From assembly GCA_045538305.1 (NCBI GenBank), contig JAZSRC010000004.1, positions 1 through 64,000 of the forward strand: a stretch of 64,000 nt of DNA, written 5' to 3'. Shown here in pieces: positions 43,679-51,110 of the stretch. How positions within the stretch are numbered: the stretch's first letter is position 1; each line of letters begins with the position of its first letter. Position numbers and translations under genes: made by a program. A model generated the notes under the pieces. That model was not told the DNA's origin. It saw nothing but the letters and a program-made list of their open reading frames with translations, and ran no database searches. Origin of the DNA: SFHK01 sp045538305 (GTDB lineage: Bacteria > Bacillota > Clostridia > Christensenellales > Aristaeellaceae).

Positions 43679-45151
43679 ATGGCAATTTTTGGTCCGAATC
43701 AACCCCAGAACAGAAATCCATCCGGGCAAACAGGTCCAATGAATGCGCAGGGCGCACCGTCCCGTCCGATACAGGGGATGCCTCCCCGACCAGCGCCGGG
43801 AATACCGCCGGCGACTGGCGGCAGGGTGGATCGGAATCAGCGGGATTCCGTACTGTTTGGCGATATGCTGCGACAGGAGGCGCCTGTCATTGATGAACCC
43901 AATCCGGTTTTATACTTCAAGGGAAAGGATAATCAGAACAGGCATTTCCAAATTCCTATTTCCAACAGCTTGTTGAGCCGCCACTTTATGCTACTTGGCG
44001 GTATCGGAACCGGTAAGACCAATACTTTTTTTCAGATTGTGTCCCAATTGAATCGCAGCCTGACCAAGGATGATGTGATGATCATTTTTGATACCAAAGG
44101 CGATTTCTATAAGGAGTTTTATCAGCCGGGGGATGTGGTTATCAGCAATGATGAAACGGCGGTTGGGCCGGACGGCAAGCCGGACTACTGGAATATCTTT
44201 AATGAGGTGGCTTCCGGAGAACAGCAGTATGCCAGTGTGATGGAAATTGCCAAAAGCCTTTTTCAGGAAGCGTGCGAAAAGACCAACCAGGTATTCTTCC
44301 CCAACGCGGCAAGAGATATCTTTATGTCTACCATGCTGCACTTTTTGCGTTACGCGCAGGCGTCGGGCAATAAAAAATTTCTGCATAATGAATCGTTGAT
44401 AGAGTTTATTAAATCCAAGACCTCTCAGGATTTTCGCGATATGCTAAATTCCTATAAGGATATGCGAGCGATAACCAGCTACATAGCCAGTGATGATTCG
44501 GGTCAGACGCAGGGCGTCATGTCCGAAATGCAACAGATTGTCCGAGATATTTTTGTCGGTAATTTTGCGAAAAACGGTACGCTTGGCTTAAGGGATCTGG
44601 TTCGCCAAAAGGGCGGAAGGAAGATCTTTATTGAATACGATCTGAGCTATGGCGAGGTGTTAACGCCTGTTTACAGTCTTATGTTTGACATGGCAATCAA
44701 GGAGGCGCTGGGTCGTGGGAGAAGTGAGGGCAACGTTTACTTCATCACGGACGAATTCCGTTTGCTTCCGAACTTAAAGCATGTGGATGACGCGGTCAAT
44801 TTCGGACGAAGCCTGGGCATCCGTTTTATGATCGGTATACAGAATGTAGAGCAGATTTACGATAATTACGGTGAAGAGCGGGCGCACAGCATTATGTCCG
44901 GCTTTTTGACATCCATTAATTTTCGCGTCAATGATCCAAAATCCAGAGAGTTTATCAAGGAAAAATTCGGAAAGAACAGAAAGATTGAAGTATATGCTAC
45001 TACCGTTCAAAGTAAAGGTATGGTTGAGGAACGGCGGGATGGCTATGTAGTAGAGGACTGGGATCTTTCTAACCTGAAAATTGGACAGGCAATTGTAGGA
45101 TTTCCGGACAGAGAGCCGTTCATATTCCAATTTGATGTGTGGAATGCATAA
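43679..45151 (+). CDS. VirD4/TraD-like (HerA superfamily) ATPase, orphan
   Basis: A 490-residue ATPase. The first 50 residues are Pro-, Gln- and Asn-rich and disordered. The ATPase core has Walker A GGIGTGKT (Lys 113), a D-T-K-G-D-F strand (IIFDTKGDFYKEFY, typical of type IV coupling proteins), Walker B VYFITDEFRLLP (about 355-366) and a GIQNVEQI sensor region. No membrane helices are present, unlike most VirD4/TraD. No relaxase, VirB4 or mating-pore gene lies in the window. AAGGAGGATTCTAT precedes the ATG. It follows the toxin-like gene and so could pump or load it, or act on DNA as a HerA-type motor. The ATPase family is firm; the role is not. Confidence 0.85.
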   Translation: MAIFGPNQPQNRNPSGQTGPMNAQGAPSRPIQGMPPRPAPGIPPATGGRVDRNQRDSVLFGDMLRQEAPVIDEPNPVLYFKGKDNQNRHFQIPISNSLLSRHFMLLGGIGTGKTNTFFQIVSQLNRSLTKDDVMIIFDTKGDFYKEFYQPGDVVISNDETAVGPDGKPDYWNIFNEVASGEQQYASVMEIAKSLFQEACEKTNQVFFPNAARDIFMSTMLHFLRYAQASGNKKFLHNESLIEFIKSKTSQDFRDMLNSYKDMRAITSYIASDDSGQTQGVMSEMQQIVRDIFVGNFAKNGTLGLRDLVRQKGGRKIFIEYDLSYGEVLTPVYSLMFDMAIKEALGRGRSEGNVYFITDEFRLLPNLKHVDDAVNFGRSLGIRFMIGIQNVEQIYDNYGEERAHSIMSGFLTSINFRVNDPKSREFIKEKFGKNRKIEVYATTVQSKGMVEERRDGYVVEDWDLSNLKIGQAIVGFPDREPFIFQFDVWNA

Positions 45152-45231
45152 AATCTGTTGCAGTTTACGCATAAAGTGAGATAGCTATGCACTAGAGCAT
45201 GGAGACAGCTTCTTTTCTGCAATAATAAAGC

Positions 45232-45263
45232 GAACCGACATAGTGAGATCATTATGTTGGTTC
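45232..45263. terminator. Imperfect hairpin after the VirD4-like ATPase gene
   Basis: GAACCGACATA (45232-45242) pairs with TATGTTGGTTC (45253-45263) with one G-T pair. No T-run follows, so termination is uncertain. The loop holds the second copy of GTGAGAT-N3-TATG, whose first copy is at 45176-45189. Confidence 0.4.
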
Positions 45264-45283
45264 ACTTTAGGATATAAATTGAG

Positions 45284-46036
45284 TCAATACCTGTAATAAT
45301 ACCCTTTCCCGTCTGCTGTGCGGGCGAGGGCGACGGAAAACAGGCGGTTCAGGGTTTCCCGGCGGAAGATTTCCTCCGGGGCGCCGCTGTCTTCGATGGA
45401 TCCGTCGTTGATGACCAGAATGTTATCAGAAAAGGTGAGCGCAAGGGGAAGGTCGTGCATGACGGCGACCACGCCCTTGCCGCTTTCCGTCAGCAAACGC
45501 AGGGTTTTCATCAGAGCCAACTGATGGGAAATGTCCAGGTGCGTGGTCGGCTCGTCCAGAAGGATATAATCGGTTTCCTGCGCCAGCGCCATGGCGATGA
45601 AGGCGTTTTGACGCATGCCGCCGGACAGCGTTACAAGGGGTTTGTCATTCAGCTCCAAAATCCCCATTTGCTGCATGGCGGATTGTGCGATTTCATAATC
45701 CTTCGCATGGTATCGCCTAGGGTAGCGCAGATGCGGGAACCGGCCCAGAAGCGCCAGCTGTCCAGCCGTCATATCCGGCGTGCTTTTTTCCTGTGAAAGC
45801 AGGGCGATTTTTTGGGCGATGTCGTTTCGGGACATTCCGGCAAGCGTTTTTTCATCGATTGTGATTTCGCCCTGCATACAGGGGATTATGCGAAGAATCG
45901 TTTTCAGAAGCGTACTTTTACCGCAACCGTTTTTGCCGATGATTCCGGTAAGGCGGCCTTTTTCAAAGGACGCCGAAATATCGCGAAGGATGACTGCGTT
46001 CTTATAGCCGGACGTTACATTCTTAAGCCGGATCAT
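45284..46036 (-). CDS. Metal-chelate ABC transporter ATP-binding protein
   Basis: A 250-residue FecE/BtuD-type ATPase: Walker A GKNGCGKST (near residue 34), signature LSGGMRQNAFIAMALAQ, Walker B YILLDEPTTHLD and H-loop MHDL. The signature is LSGGMRQN instead of LSGGQ-R. It overlaps the permease gene by 14 bases and is the last gene of a three-gene minus-strand unit. AAGGAAGG precedes the ATG. Substrate class is iron-siderophore, heme, cobalamin or a similar chelate; the neighbourhood of a siroheme-type reductase gives a slight hint toward iron or a tetrapyrrole. Confidence 0.93.
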   Translation of the reverse strand: MIRLKNVTSGYKNAVILRDISASFEKGRLTGIIGKNGCGKSTLLKTILRIIPCMQGEITIDEKTLAGMSRNDIAQKIALLSQEKSTPDMTAGQLALLGRFPHLRYPRRYHAKDYEIAQSAMQQMGILELNDKPLVTLSGGMRQNAFIAMALAQETDYILLDEPTTHLDISHQLALMKTLRLLTESGKGVVAVMHDLPLALTFSDNILVINDGSIEDSGAPEEIFRRETLNRLFSVALARTADGKGYYYRY

Positions 46037-47051
46037 GCGCTTTTCCTTCCTTTCCTTTGATCAGGATGAACACAAAGAAAGGCGCGCCCAGATACGCCAT
46101 AATAATGCCGACGGGGAGTTCATACGGGGAAAAGACGGTTCGGGCGATGGTGTCGCACAGGCATACAAAGCCCGCGCCGTAAAGCGCGCATAGCCCCATA
46201 AGCCCTTTGGACTCATTGCCCGCCACCCGGCGTACCGCGTGGGGAACCATCAGTCCGACAAAGGATAACAGCCCAGCCAGGCTGACGGCGCAGCCGGAAA
46301 GCAGCGCGGCAAGCAGAAGAAATACGGTGCGAACGAGGGATGTGTTCATCCCCAGCCCTTTTGCGTTTTCATCGCCCAGCGTCAGTACGTCCAGCTCGTT
46401 ATGCAAAGTAAACAGTACGCTCAGCGCCGCGCATGCGATTATTGCCGCAGGGATCAGCTTTGGATAAGTCACGGCGGAAAAATCACCGATACGAAAATCG
46501 TTGCTCATAACGCCAACCTCGGGCATCAGGGTTGAAACGGTACTGGAAAGCGAGCCCAACAGACTGTTCATGGCAACGCCGATCAGTATAACCGTGCCGC
46601 GCGACGCGCCCCACTTTTTTGCGCCAAAGCTTACAGCCATTACCGCTCCGAACGCGCCCGCAAAGGAGAAAAGCGACATCATCCACCCTCCGGAAATGCC
46701 CATAGCCGTTGCCAGGGTTACGGCAAATCCTGCGCCGGAGTTCACGCCGATGATGCTTGGAGACGCCAGTCGATTGGAAAGAACGCCCTGTATCACCGCG
46801 CCTGAAACGGACAGCGCCGCCCCGCTCAAAAGCGCTGCGGCGGTTCTGGGCAGGCGGACATAGGCGAATATGCGTGCGCCCGATGAGGAACGAAATCCGT
46901 CCCGAAACGCGTCCAGTATATCGGTTAGGGAAAGCGGCGAACTGCCGAGCATCATGCCGAAGGATGCCGACAGTATAACGAATAAAACGCCCGCCATGTA
47001 CAGGATGGCGGTTTTATTCTTTTTCAAGCAGTATGTTTTTGAGTTCTTCAT
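46023..47051 (-). CDS. FecCD family ABC transporter permease
   Basis: A 342-residue inner-membrane permease with about nine or ten helices. Family marks are RLPRTAAALLSGAALSVSGAVIQGVLSNRLASPSIIG (near 70-105, read here in two parts), GLGMNTSLVR and LSFVGLMVPHAVRR. It works as a homodimer with the adjacent ATPase and lipoprotein. It overlaps the binding-protein gene by 38 bases at its start and the ATPase gene by 14 at its end, so the three are tightly coupled. The start at 47051 has a modest GGGCGGA site; a later Met (residue 19, start of the first helix) is an alternative. Confidence 0.93.
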   Translation of the reverse strand: MKNSKTYCLKKNKTAILYMAGVLFVILSASFGMMLGSSPLSLTDILDAFRDGFRSSSGARIFAYVRLPRTAAALLSGAALSVSGAVIQGVLSNRLASPSIIGVNSGAGFAVTLATAMGISGGWMMSLFSFAGAFGAVMAVSFGAKKWGASRGTVILIGVAMNSLLGSLSSTVSTLMPEVGVMSNDFRIGDFSAVTYPKLIPAAIIACAALSVLFTLHNELDVLTLGDENAKGLGMNTSLVRTVFLLLAALLSGCAVSLAGLLSFVGLMVPHAVRRVAGNESKGLMGLCALYGAGFVCLCDTIARTVFSPYELPVGIIMAYLGAPFFVFILIKGKEGKAHDPA

Positions 47052-47967
47052 ACGATTCCGCCCATTCTGTATTTGGTTTGATGTTAAATAGCCTTCTGTC
47101 CATCAGGTGCAGCCGTCCTTGCTGAACCGCATCCAAAAGCCCCCAGGCGGGGTTTTCGCTCATAAGCCGGTTCAGATTGCTTAAAGCCTTTTCGGTATCG
47201 TCGCCCATGGTGACGACGAATATGCGGTAGGGTGAAAGCCGGATTACACTTTCAACGCTGAGCGATTCGAGAAGCGCATTATCGCCGTCTGCAATATTGA
47301 TCAGTCCTACATCCGAAAGCATTTCGCCAAGGATGGTTCCCTGGCTGCCCTTTGCCTTTACAAAGCCGGAGGATGCGCGAAGCAGCAGCACCGTCCGTTT
47401 GTCCTCCGGAAGGTTATAATCGGATATTTCTCTTTTTATTCGCTCAATCTGCTCCTTTACGATAAGCCCGTTTTTTTGATACAGATCCTTTCTTCCGGTA
47501 ATATCCGTCAATATGTCGAGCATTTTCAGATAATCGTCAAAATTATCCACATCAAAATAGGCAACCGGTATTTTAGCCTCTTCCAATACCTCGCACAGGG
47601 AAACGTTGGAAGCCGTTGACGCGCTTGCAATGACAAAGTCGGGGTCTGACGCAAAAAGAAGCTCAGTATTCGGCGAATGCGCGCCCCCGATATTGACGGC
47701 GTCCGGAAGCGTCAGACCGAAATCACTCCATGCATCTTCCGCCGTCGCGCTTACCGTGCCGCCGGATAATAGCCAAACGTCCGCAAAGCTTCCGATCAGC
47801 GCGGCAACCCGTTCGGGGTTTCTGGCAATCGTTACGCTTCTTCCCAGCGCATCCGTAAACACAACCGCGTTTTCATCGGGCGCATCTGCTTCCTTTTTGC
47901 AGGAGGACAGCAAAAAAATGATTGTCAGCAGCATAAGAACTGCCGGCCAACGGCGCTTTTTATTCAT
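47014..47967 (-). CDS. Metal-chelate ABC transporter substrate-binding lipoprotein
   Basis: A 317-residue lipoprotein of the TroA/BtuF-like (PF01497) fold. The signal peptide ends in the lipobox LSSC (Cys near residue 23). The mature part begins with the typical VVFTDALGRSVTIARNPERVAAL strand and later has PNTELLFASDPDFVIA. The ATG at 47967 starts a normal lipoprotein signal; the frame is open to 48033 but this would add residues before it. Overlap with the permease gene is 38 bases. The promoter is at 48046-48074. Confidence 0.92.
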   Translation of the reverse strand: MNKKRRWPAVLMLLTIIFLLSSCKKEADAPDENAVVFTDALGRSVTIARNPERVAALIGSFADVWLLSGGTVSATAEDAWSDFGLTLPDAVNIGGAHSPNTELLFASDPDFVIASASTASNVSLCEVLEEAKIPVAYFDVDNFDDYLKMLDILTDITGRKDLYQKNGLIVKEQIERIKREISDYNLPEDKRTVLLLRASSGFVKAKGSQGTILGEMLSDVGLINIADGDNALLESLSVESVIRLSPYRIFVVTMGDDTEKALSNLNRLMSENPAWGLLDAVQQGRLHLMDRRLFNIKPNTEWAESYEELKNILLEKE

Positions 47968-48045
47968 GATCCGACCGGTTCCTTTGAATATTGTTGACAT
48001 AAAATGCTTCCGCTGATAGAATAATTGTGGCATATGCCGTTAACG

Positions 48046-48074
48046 ATTGTACAGTATCGGCTTGCAGATGTCAA
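48046..48074 (-). promoter_or_regulatory. Promoter of the metal-chelate ABC operon
   Basis: Minus strand TTGACA (48074-48069), 17 bases, TACAAT (48051-48046). It lies just upstream of the divergent 48-residue ORF. Confidence 0.8.
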
Positions 48075-48079
48075 TTGTC

Positions 48080-48226
48080 ATGGAAATGAAAACAATTATG
48101 CCGCGGACAACCGCACAGCAAATATACAATTCCGCCCGCAAAAAGCTGGCGGACGCGCTGGTAGAGGGGAAGGGAATTCTGATTGAGGTCGGCAGCTACT
48201 ACCTGTCCGGATCCACAGAAGAATAG
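48080..48226 (+). CDS. Possible 48-residue small protein upstream of the siroheme-type reductase gene
   Basis: ATG at 48080 opens a 48-codon frame (start MEMKTIMPRTTAQ, end YYLSGSTEE) that stops at 48224-48226. The stop merges with the TAGGAAGG site of the next gene, 12 bases away, so coupling is likely if it is real. The ribosome site is poor and an alternative ATG is at 48086. The amino-acid composition looks protein-like (a helix with K-K-L-A-D-A-L, then I-L-I-E-V-G). No homologue known to me. Confidence 0.45.
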   Translation: MEMKTIMPRTTAQQIYNSARKKLADALVEGKGILIEVGSYYLSGSTEE

Positions 48227-48238
48227 GAAGGCGATTAT

Positions 48239-49174
48239 ATGGGTATTACGAATGAACAGATCGTTAGCGTTAAGGGCAGAGGTTTCCTCAGGAACCGGGG
48301 AACGGAGTGCTTTTCCGGGCGAGTGGTAACGGTCGGCGGCTTGTTTTCGCCCGACGAGCTTCGAGCACTGGCTGCATGCGCCGAACAGTTCGGAAACGGA
48401 AAGGTTATATTCACTTCCCGCCTGGCGGCGGAAATCGTAGGAATTCCGTTTGACAAGATCGAGCAAGCGGAATCGTTTATGGCTCAGCGCGGACTTCAGT
48501 TCGGAGGAACCGGCGCAAAGATCCGCCCGGTTACCGCGTGCAAGGGTACCACTTGCGTTTATGGAAATATAGATACCCAGGCGCTTGCCAAAGTAATATT
48601 CGATCGGTTTTACATCGGCATGAGGGATGTGCAGCTTCCGCATAAGTTTAAAATCGGCGTCGGCGGCTGCCCCAACAGCTGCATGAAGCCCAGCCTGAAC
48701 GACGTCGGCGTGGAGGGCTGTAAGCGTTTTTCGTATAATGCCGATATTTGCCGCGGCTGCAAAAAATGCGCCGTACAGGAAAGTTGCCCTGCGCAGGCCG
48801 TGTCCGTTGAAAATGGAAAAGCCGTGATCGATCGGAAGCAGTGCACAAACTGCGGCGTATGCGTGGGAAAATGTCCCTTTGGCGCGGTTCCGAGCGATGC
48901 GGACGCGGTATGCCGCGTATACGTCGGCGGCACATGGGGCAAGAAGCAGCGAGTGGGAACGCTGCTCAGGGGAACCTATACCGAAAACGAAATCCCTGAT
49001 GTCATTGAAAAGGTCATGCTGTGGTTTAAAGAGAATGCGTATGCCAAGGAACGCCTCGGCGCCTGTATTGACAGACTGGGAACCGAAGCGCTTGAAAAGG
49101 CGCTTGAGACAAACGACCTTTTACATAGAAGGGAACAGATTCTGGCCGCCCCGATACGTACCCGGAACGGATAA
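48239..49174 (+). CDS. Siroheme/[4Fe-4S] sulfite-nitrite reductase-like protein with 2[4Fe-4S] ferredoxin domain
   Basis: A 311-residue cytoplasmic redox protein. The N-terminal 65 residues match the ferredoxin-like half domain of nitrite/sulfite reductases. Cys 101 and Cys 106 (C-K-G-T-T-C) and Cys 144 and Cys 148 (GGCPNSC) are placed like the siroheme-[4Fe-4S] ligands, though the first pair is C-x4-C, not C-x5-C. A two-cluster ferredoxin domain follows (C171, C174, C177, C183 and C202, C205, C208, C212). This order resembles AsrC of anaerobic sulfite reductase, but asrA and asrB are not adjacent. It is divergent from a metal-chelate transporter. Sulfite reduction is a guess from family. Confidence 0.82.
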   Translation: MGITNEQIVSVKGRGFLRNRGTECFSGRVVTVGGLFSPDELRALAACAEQFGNGKVIFTSRLAAEIVGIPFDKIEQAESFMAQRGLQFGGTGAKIRPVTACKGTTCVYGNIDTQALAKVIFDRFYIGMRDVQLPHKFKIGVGGCPNSCMKPSLNDVGVEGCKRFSYNADICRGCKKCAVQESCPAQAVSVENGKAVIDRKQCTNCGVCVGKCPFGAVPSDADAVCRVYVGGTWGKKQRVGTLLRGTYTENEIPDVIEKVMLWFKENAYAKERLGACIDRLGTEALEKALETNDLLHRREQILAAPIRTRNG

Positions 49175-49217
49175 CGCGGGTATCGATTGATAAGAGGGCG
49201 TCATTAGCAACGAAAAA

Positions 49218-49256
49218 GGGGGCTGCTGCAGACTTTTTGCTTCTGCAACAGTCCCC
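49218..49256. terminator. Hairpin between the reductase and DUF2200 genes
   Basis: GGGGCTGCTGCAG pairs with CTGCAACAGTCCCC with a bulge. A T-run is present only on the minus strand side, where no gene ends, so its role as a plus-strand terminator is unsure. Confidence 0.4.
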
Positions 49257-49314
49257 GATTTACAGCTGCATATGCTATAATGAATGAAGACGATTACATT
49301 GCACGGAGGCGTCT

Positions 49315-49665
49315 ATGACCAACACCAAAATATACCAGATGGCTTTTTCGAAAGTTTATCCACTGCTCATTGCCAAGGCGGAGAAAAAGGGAAGAACGAG
49401 AGACGAAATTGATCAGGTTACCTGTTGGCTGACAGGGTACAGTTCGGAACAGCTGGCCGGTTTTCTGGTTGGCGACATAACGTACAGGGATTTCTTTCTG
49501 AAGGCGCCGGCGCTGAATCCCAATCGAAAAATGATAACGGGAAAAATCTGCGGAATCCGGGTGGAAGAAATCGAAGAGCAGCTGATGCAGGAAATACGCT
49601 ATCTTGACAAGCTGGTGGATGAGCTGGCAAAAGGCAAACCGCTGGAAAAAATACTGAGAAAGTAG
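49315..49665 (+). CDS. DUF2200 family protein
   Basis: A 116-residue soluble protein that matches DUF2200 along its whole length: KIYQMAFSKVYPLLIAKAEKKGRT at the start, VTCWLTGY, and the PNRKMITGKICGIRVEEIE core. Function is unknown; the helical fold suggests binding of a partner rather than catalysis. ACGGAGGCGTCT precedes the ATG. It is followed 19 bases later by a DUF1801 gene in the same direction, probably one transcript. Confidence 0.9.
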   Translation: MTNTKIYQMAFSKVYPLLIAKAEKKGRTRDEIDQVTCWLTGYSSEQLAGFLVGDITYRDFFLKAPALNPNRKMITGKICGIRVEEIEEQLMQEIRYLDKLVDELAKGKPLEKILRK

Positions 49666-49684
49666 CGATTGCGGAGGATTTGAT

Positions 49685-50086
49685 ATGTGGGCATGTCCCA
49701 AGTGCGGAAGAAAATTTAAAAGGGTAAATCAGGGGCATTATTGTGGCAAAGCGCCTGAAAATGTAGATGAATACGCCCAATCGCAGGTTCCGGAAGCGCA
49801 GGCGCATATTATGGCGCTAAGAGAGATGATCATCAGCTGTGTTCCCGGCATCAAGGAGAGGATTGCCTGGAGCATGCCGCTTTTTGAAAAGGATAAGCAT
49901 TCCATATCCTTTGCCGCCTGCAAAGCCCATATCAGCTTGTATCTGGATCATGACATCATCGAAAGCATTCGCCCTGAAATACAGGCGTTTACGATACAGA
50001 AAAATGCGGTCTATCTTCCGTATGCTCGCGCATTGCCGGTTGATATCATTGAGAAAGCGGTAAAACAAGCTTTCGAAGCGGAGTAA
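49685..50086 (+). CDS. DUF1801 family protein with N-terminal Zn-binding motif
   Basis: A 133-residue protein. Residues 4-20 (CPKCGRKFKRVNQGHYC) form a C-x2-C...H-x-C Zn-binding motif. The rest matches DUF1801 (iron-chaperone Fra-like fold): V-D-E-Y-A-Q-S-Q, ERIAWSMPLFEKDKHSISFAACKAHISLY and the ending YLPYARALP. Relatives include B. subtilis YdhG. GGAGGATTTGAT precedes the ATG. Role unknown; a binding function is most likely. Confidence 0.88.
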   Translation: MWACPKCGRKFKRVNQGHYCGKAPENVDEYAQSQVPEAQAHIMALREMIISCVPGIKERIAWSMPLFEKDKHSISFAACKAHISLYLDHDIIESIRPEIQAFTIQKNAVYLPYARALPVDIIEKAVKQAFEAE

Positions 50087-50090
50087 ATGA

Positions 50091-50117
50091 AAAATCCGGC
50101 TTGTCGAACCGGATTTT
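50091..50117. terminator. Terminator after the DUF1801 gene
   Basis: AAAATCCGG (50091-50099) pairs with CCGGATTTT (50109-50117) with a nine-base loop. The T-run is part of the stem, so it is a weak but bidirectional stop. Confidence 0.65.
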
Positions 50118-50148
50118 GAAGAAGCATTTGTGAGGAGACCTATACAGA

Positions 50149-51024
50149 ATGAAAAAAGCAGCGATTGCGAAAATTGCGCTGTTTCTGACAGCGGTGCTTT
50201 GGGGCAGCACCTTTACAATCGGAAAACTTGCTTCGGAAGTGTTTTCGGCATCGTTTATCATTGCCCTCAGATTCCTGATTGCCGCCATCGCGCTTCTGAT
50301 TGCAGCATACCCTCAAAGAAAACAATTGGATAAAAAATACCTGATCGACGGCTTCTGGATGGGGCTTACCATATTCAGCTCTTATTTTCTTCAGGTAAGC
50401 GGCTTGAGGCTGGATACCTCTCCGGGGAAAAGCGCGTTTTTAAGTACCACCTACAGCGTAATGGTTCCCTTCATTTATTGGTTTGCGGCAAAGGAGCGTC
50501 CCAAAGCCCGGCATATTATCTGCGTTTTCCTTTGTCTTTTCGGCGTGGGCGTTGTTTCGCTGTCCGGAGGCTGGAGAATGTCGCCGGGCGATATCATAAC
50601 GGTTGTGAGCGGCCTTCCCTATGCAATCAATATTGTTATATCCGCAATCGTTTCACGAAACAGAAACGTACTTTTGCTTACAACGATTGAGCTATGGGTT
50701 GTAACGATCTTGGCGTGGATATTCGTGTTCGCCGGGAATTCATTCCCGTCGGAATTTCCGGTTGATGCGGTGGGCGGAATTGTATATCTGGGTTTGCTGG
50801 CGACGGCGCTATGCCTGTTTTTGCAAAGCTATGGGCTTAAACATGCGGAACCTGCAATCGGCGGAATGCTGCTTAGCCTGGAATCCGTATTCGGAGTCGT
50901 ATTCTCCGTCATCATTTATCATGAACGGATAACCCTGCGTATGCTTGCGGGATTTGCGGTAATCTTCATTGCCATTCTGCTTTCGCAACGAGACGGCAAA
51001 GATGCTCCGGATGACGCCGCGTAA
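50149..51024 (+). CDS. EamA/DMT family transporter
   Basis: A 291-residue membrane protein with ten helices in two EamA repeats. The first begins FLTAVLWGSTFTIGKLA; the second contains EPAIGGMLLSLESVFGVVFSVIIYHE, the usual end-of-family motif. DMT transporters export metabolites or amino acids; the substrate cannot be told. GTGAGGAGACCTATACAGA precedes the ATG. It lies between two small DUF genes and a GH38-like gene with gaps of 62 and 86 bases. Confidence 0.92.
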   Translation: MKKAAIAKIALFLTAVLWGSTFTIGKLASEVFSASFIIALRFLIAAIALLIAAYPQRKQLDKKYLIDGFWMGLTIFSSYFLQVSGLRLDTSPGKSAFLSTTYSVMVPFIYWFAAKERPKARHIICVFLCLFGVGVVSLSGGWRMSPGDIITVVSGLPYAINIVISAIVSRNRNVLLLTTIELWVVTILAWIFVFAGNSFPSEFPVDAVGGIVYLGLLATALCLFLQSYGLKHAEPAIGGMLLSLESVFGVVFSVIIYHERITLRMLAGFAVIFIAILLSQRDGKDAPDDAA

Positions 51025-51110
51025 TTGTTGTTGTTCTTTGCTGACAAACGGATTTCTATGCCTGTGAGAAGACAGTAAAAGCATTCCGGCATGATACGGG
51101 AGGATATTGC

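Noticed and set aside
39356..45151. Integrative conjugative element
   Set aside because: Only a VirD4-like ATPase is present; relaxase, VirB4, pore proteins, integrase and attachment sites are all missing.
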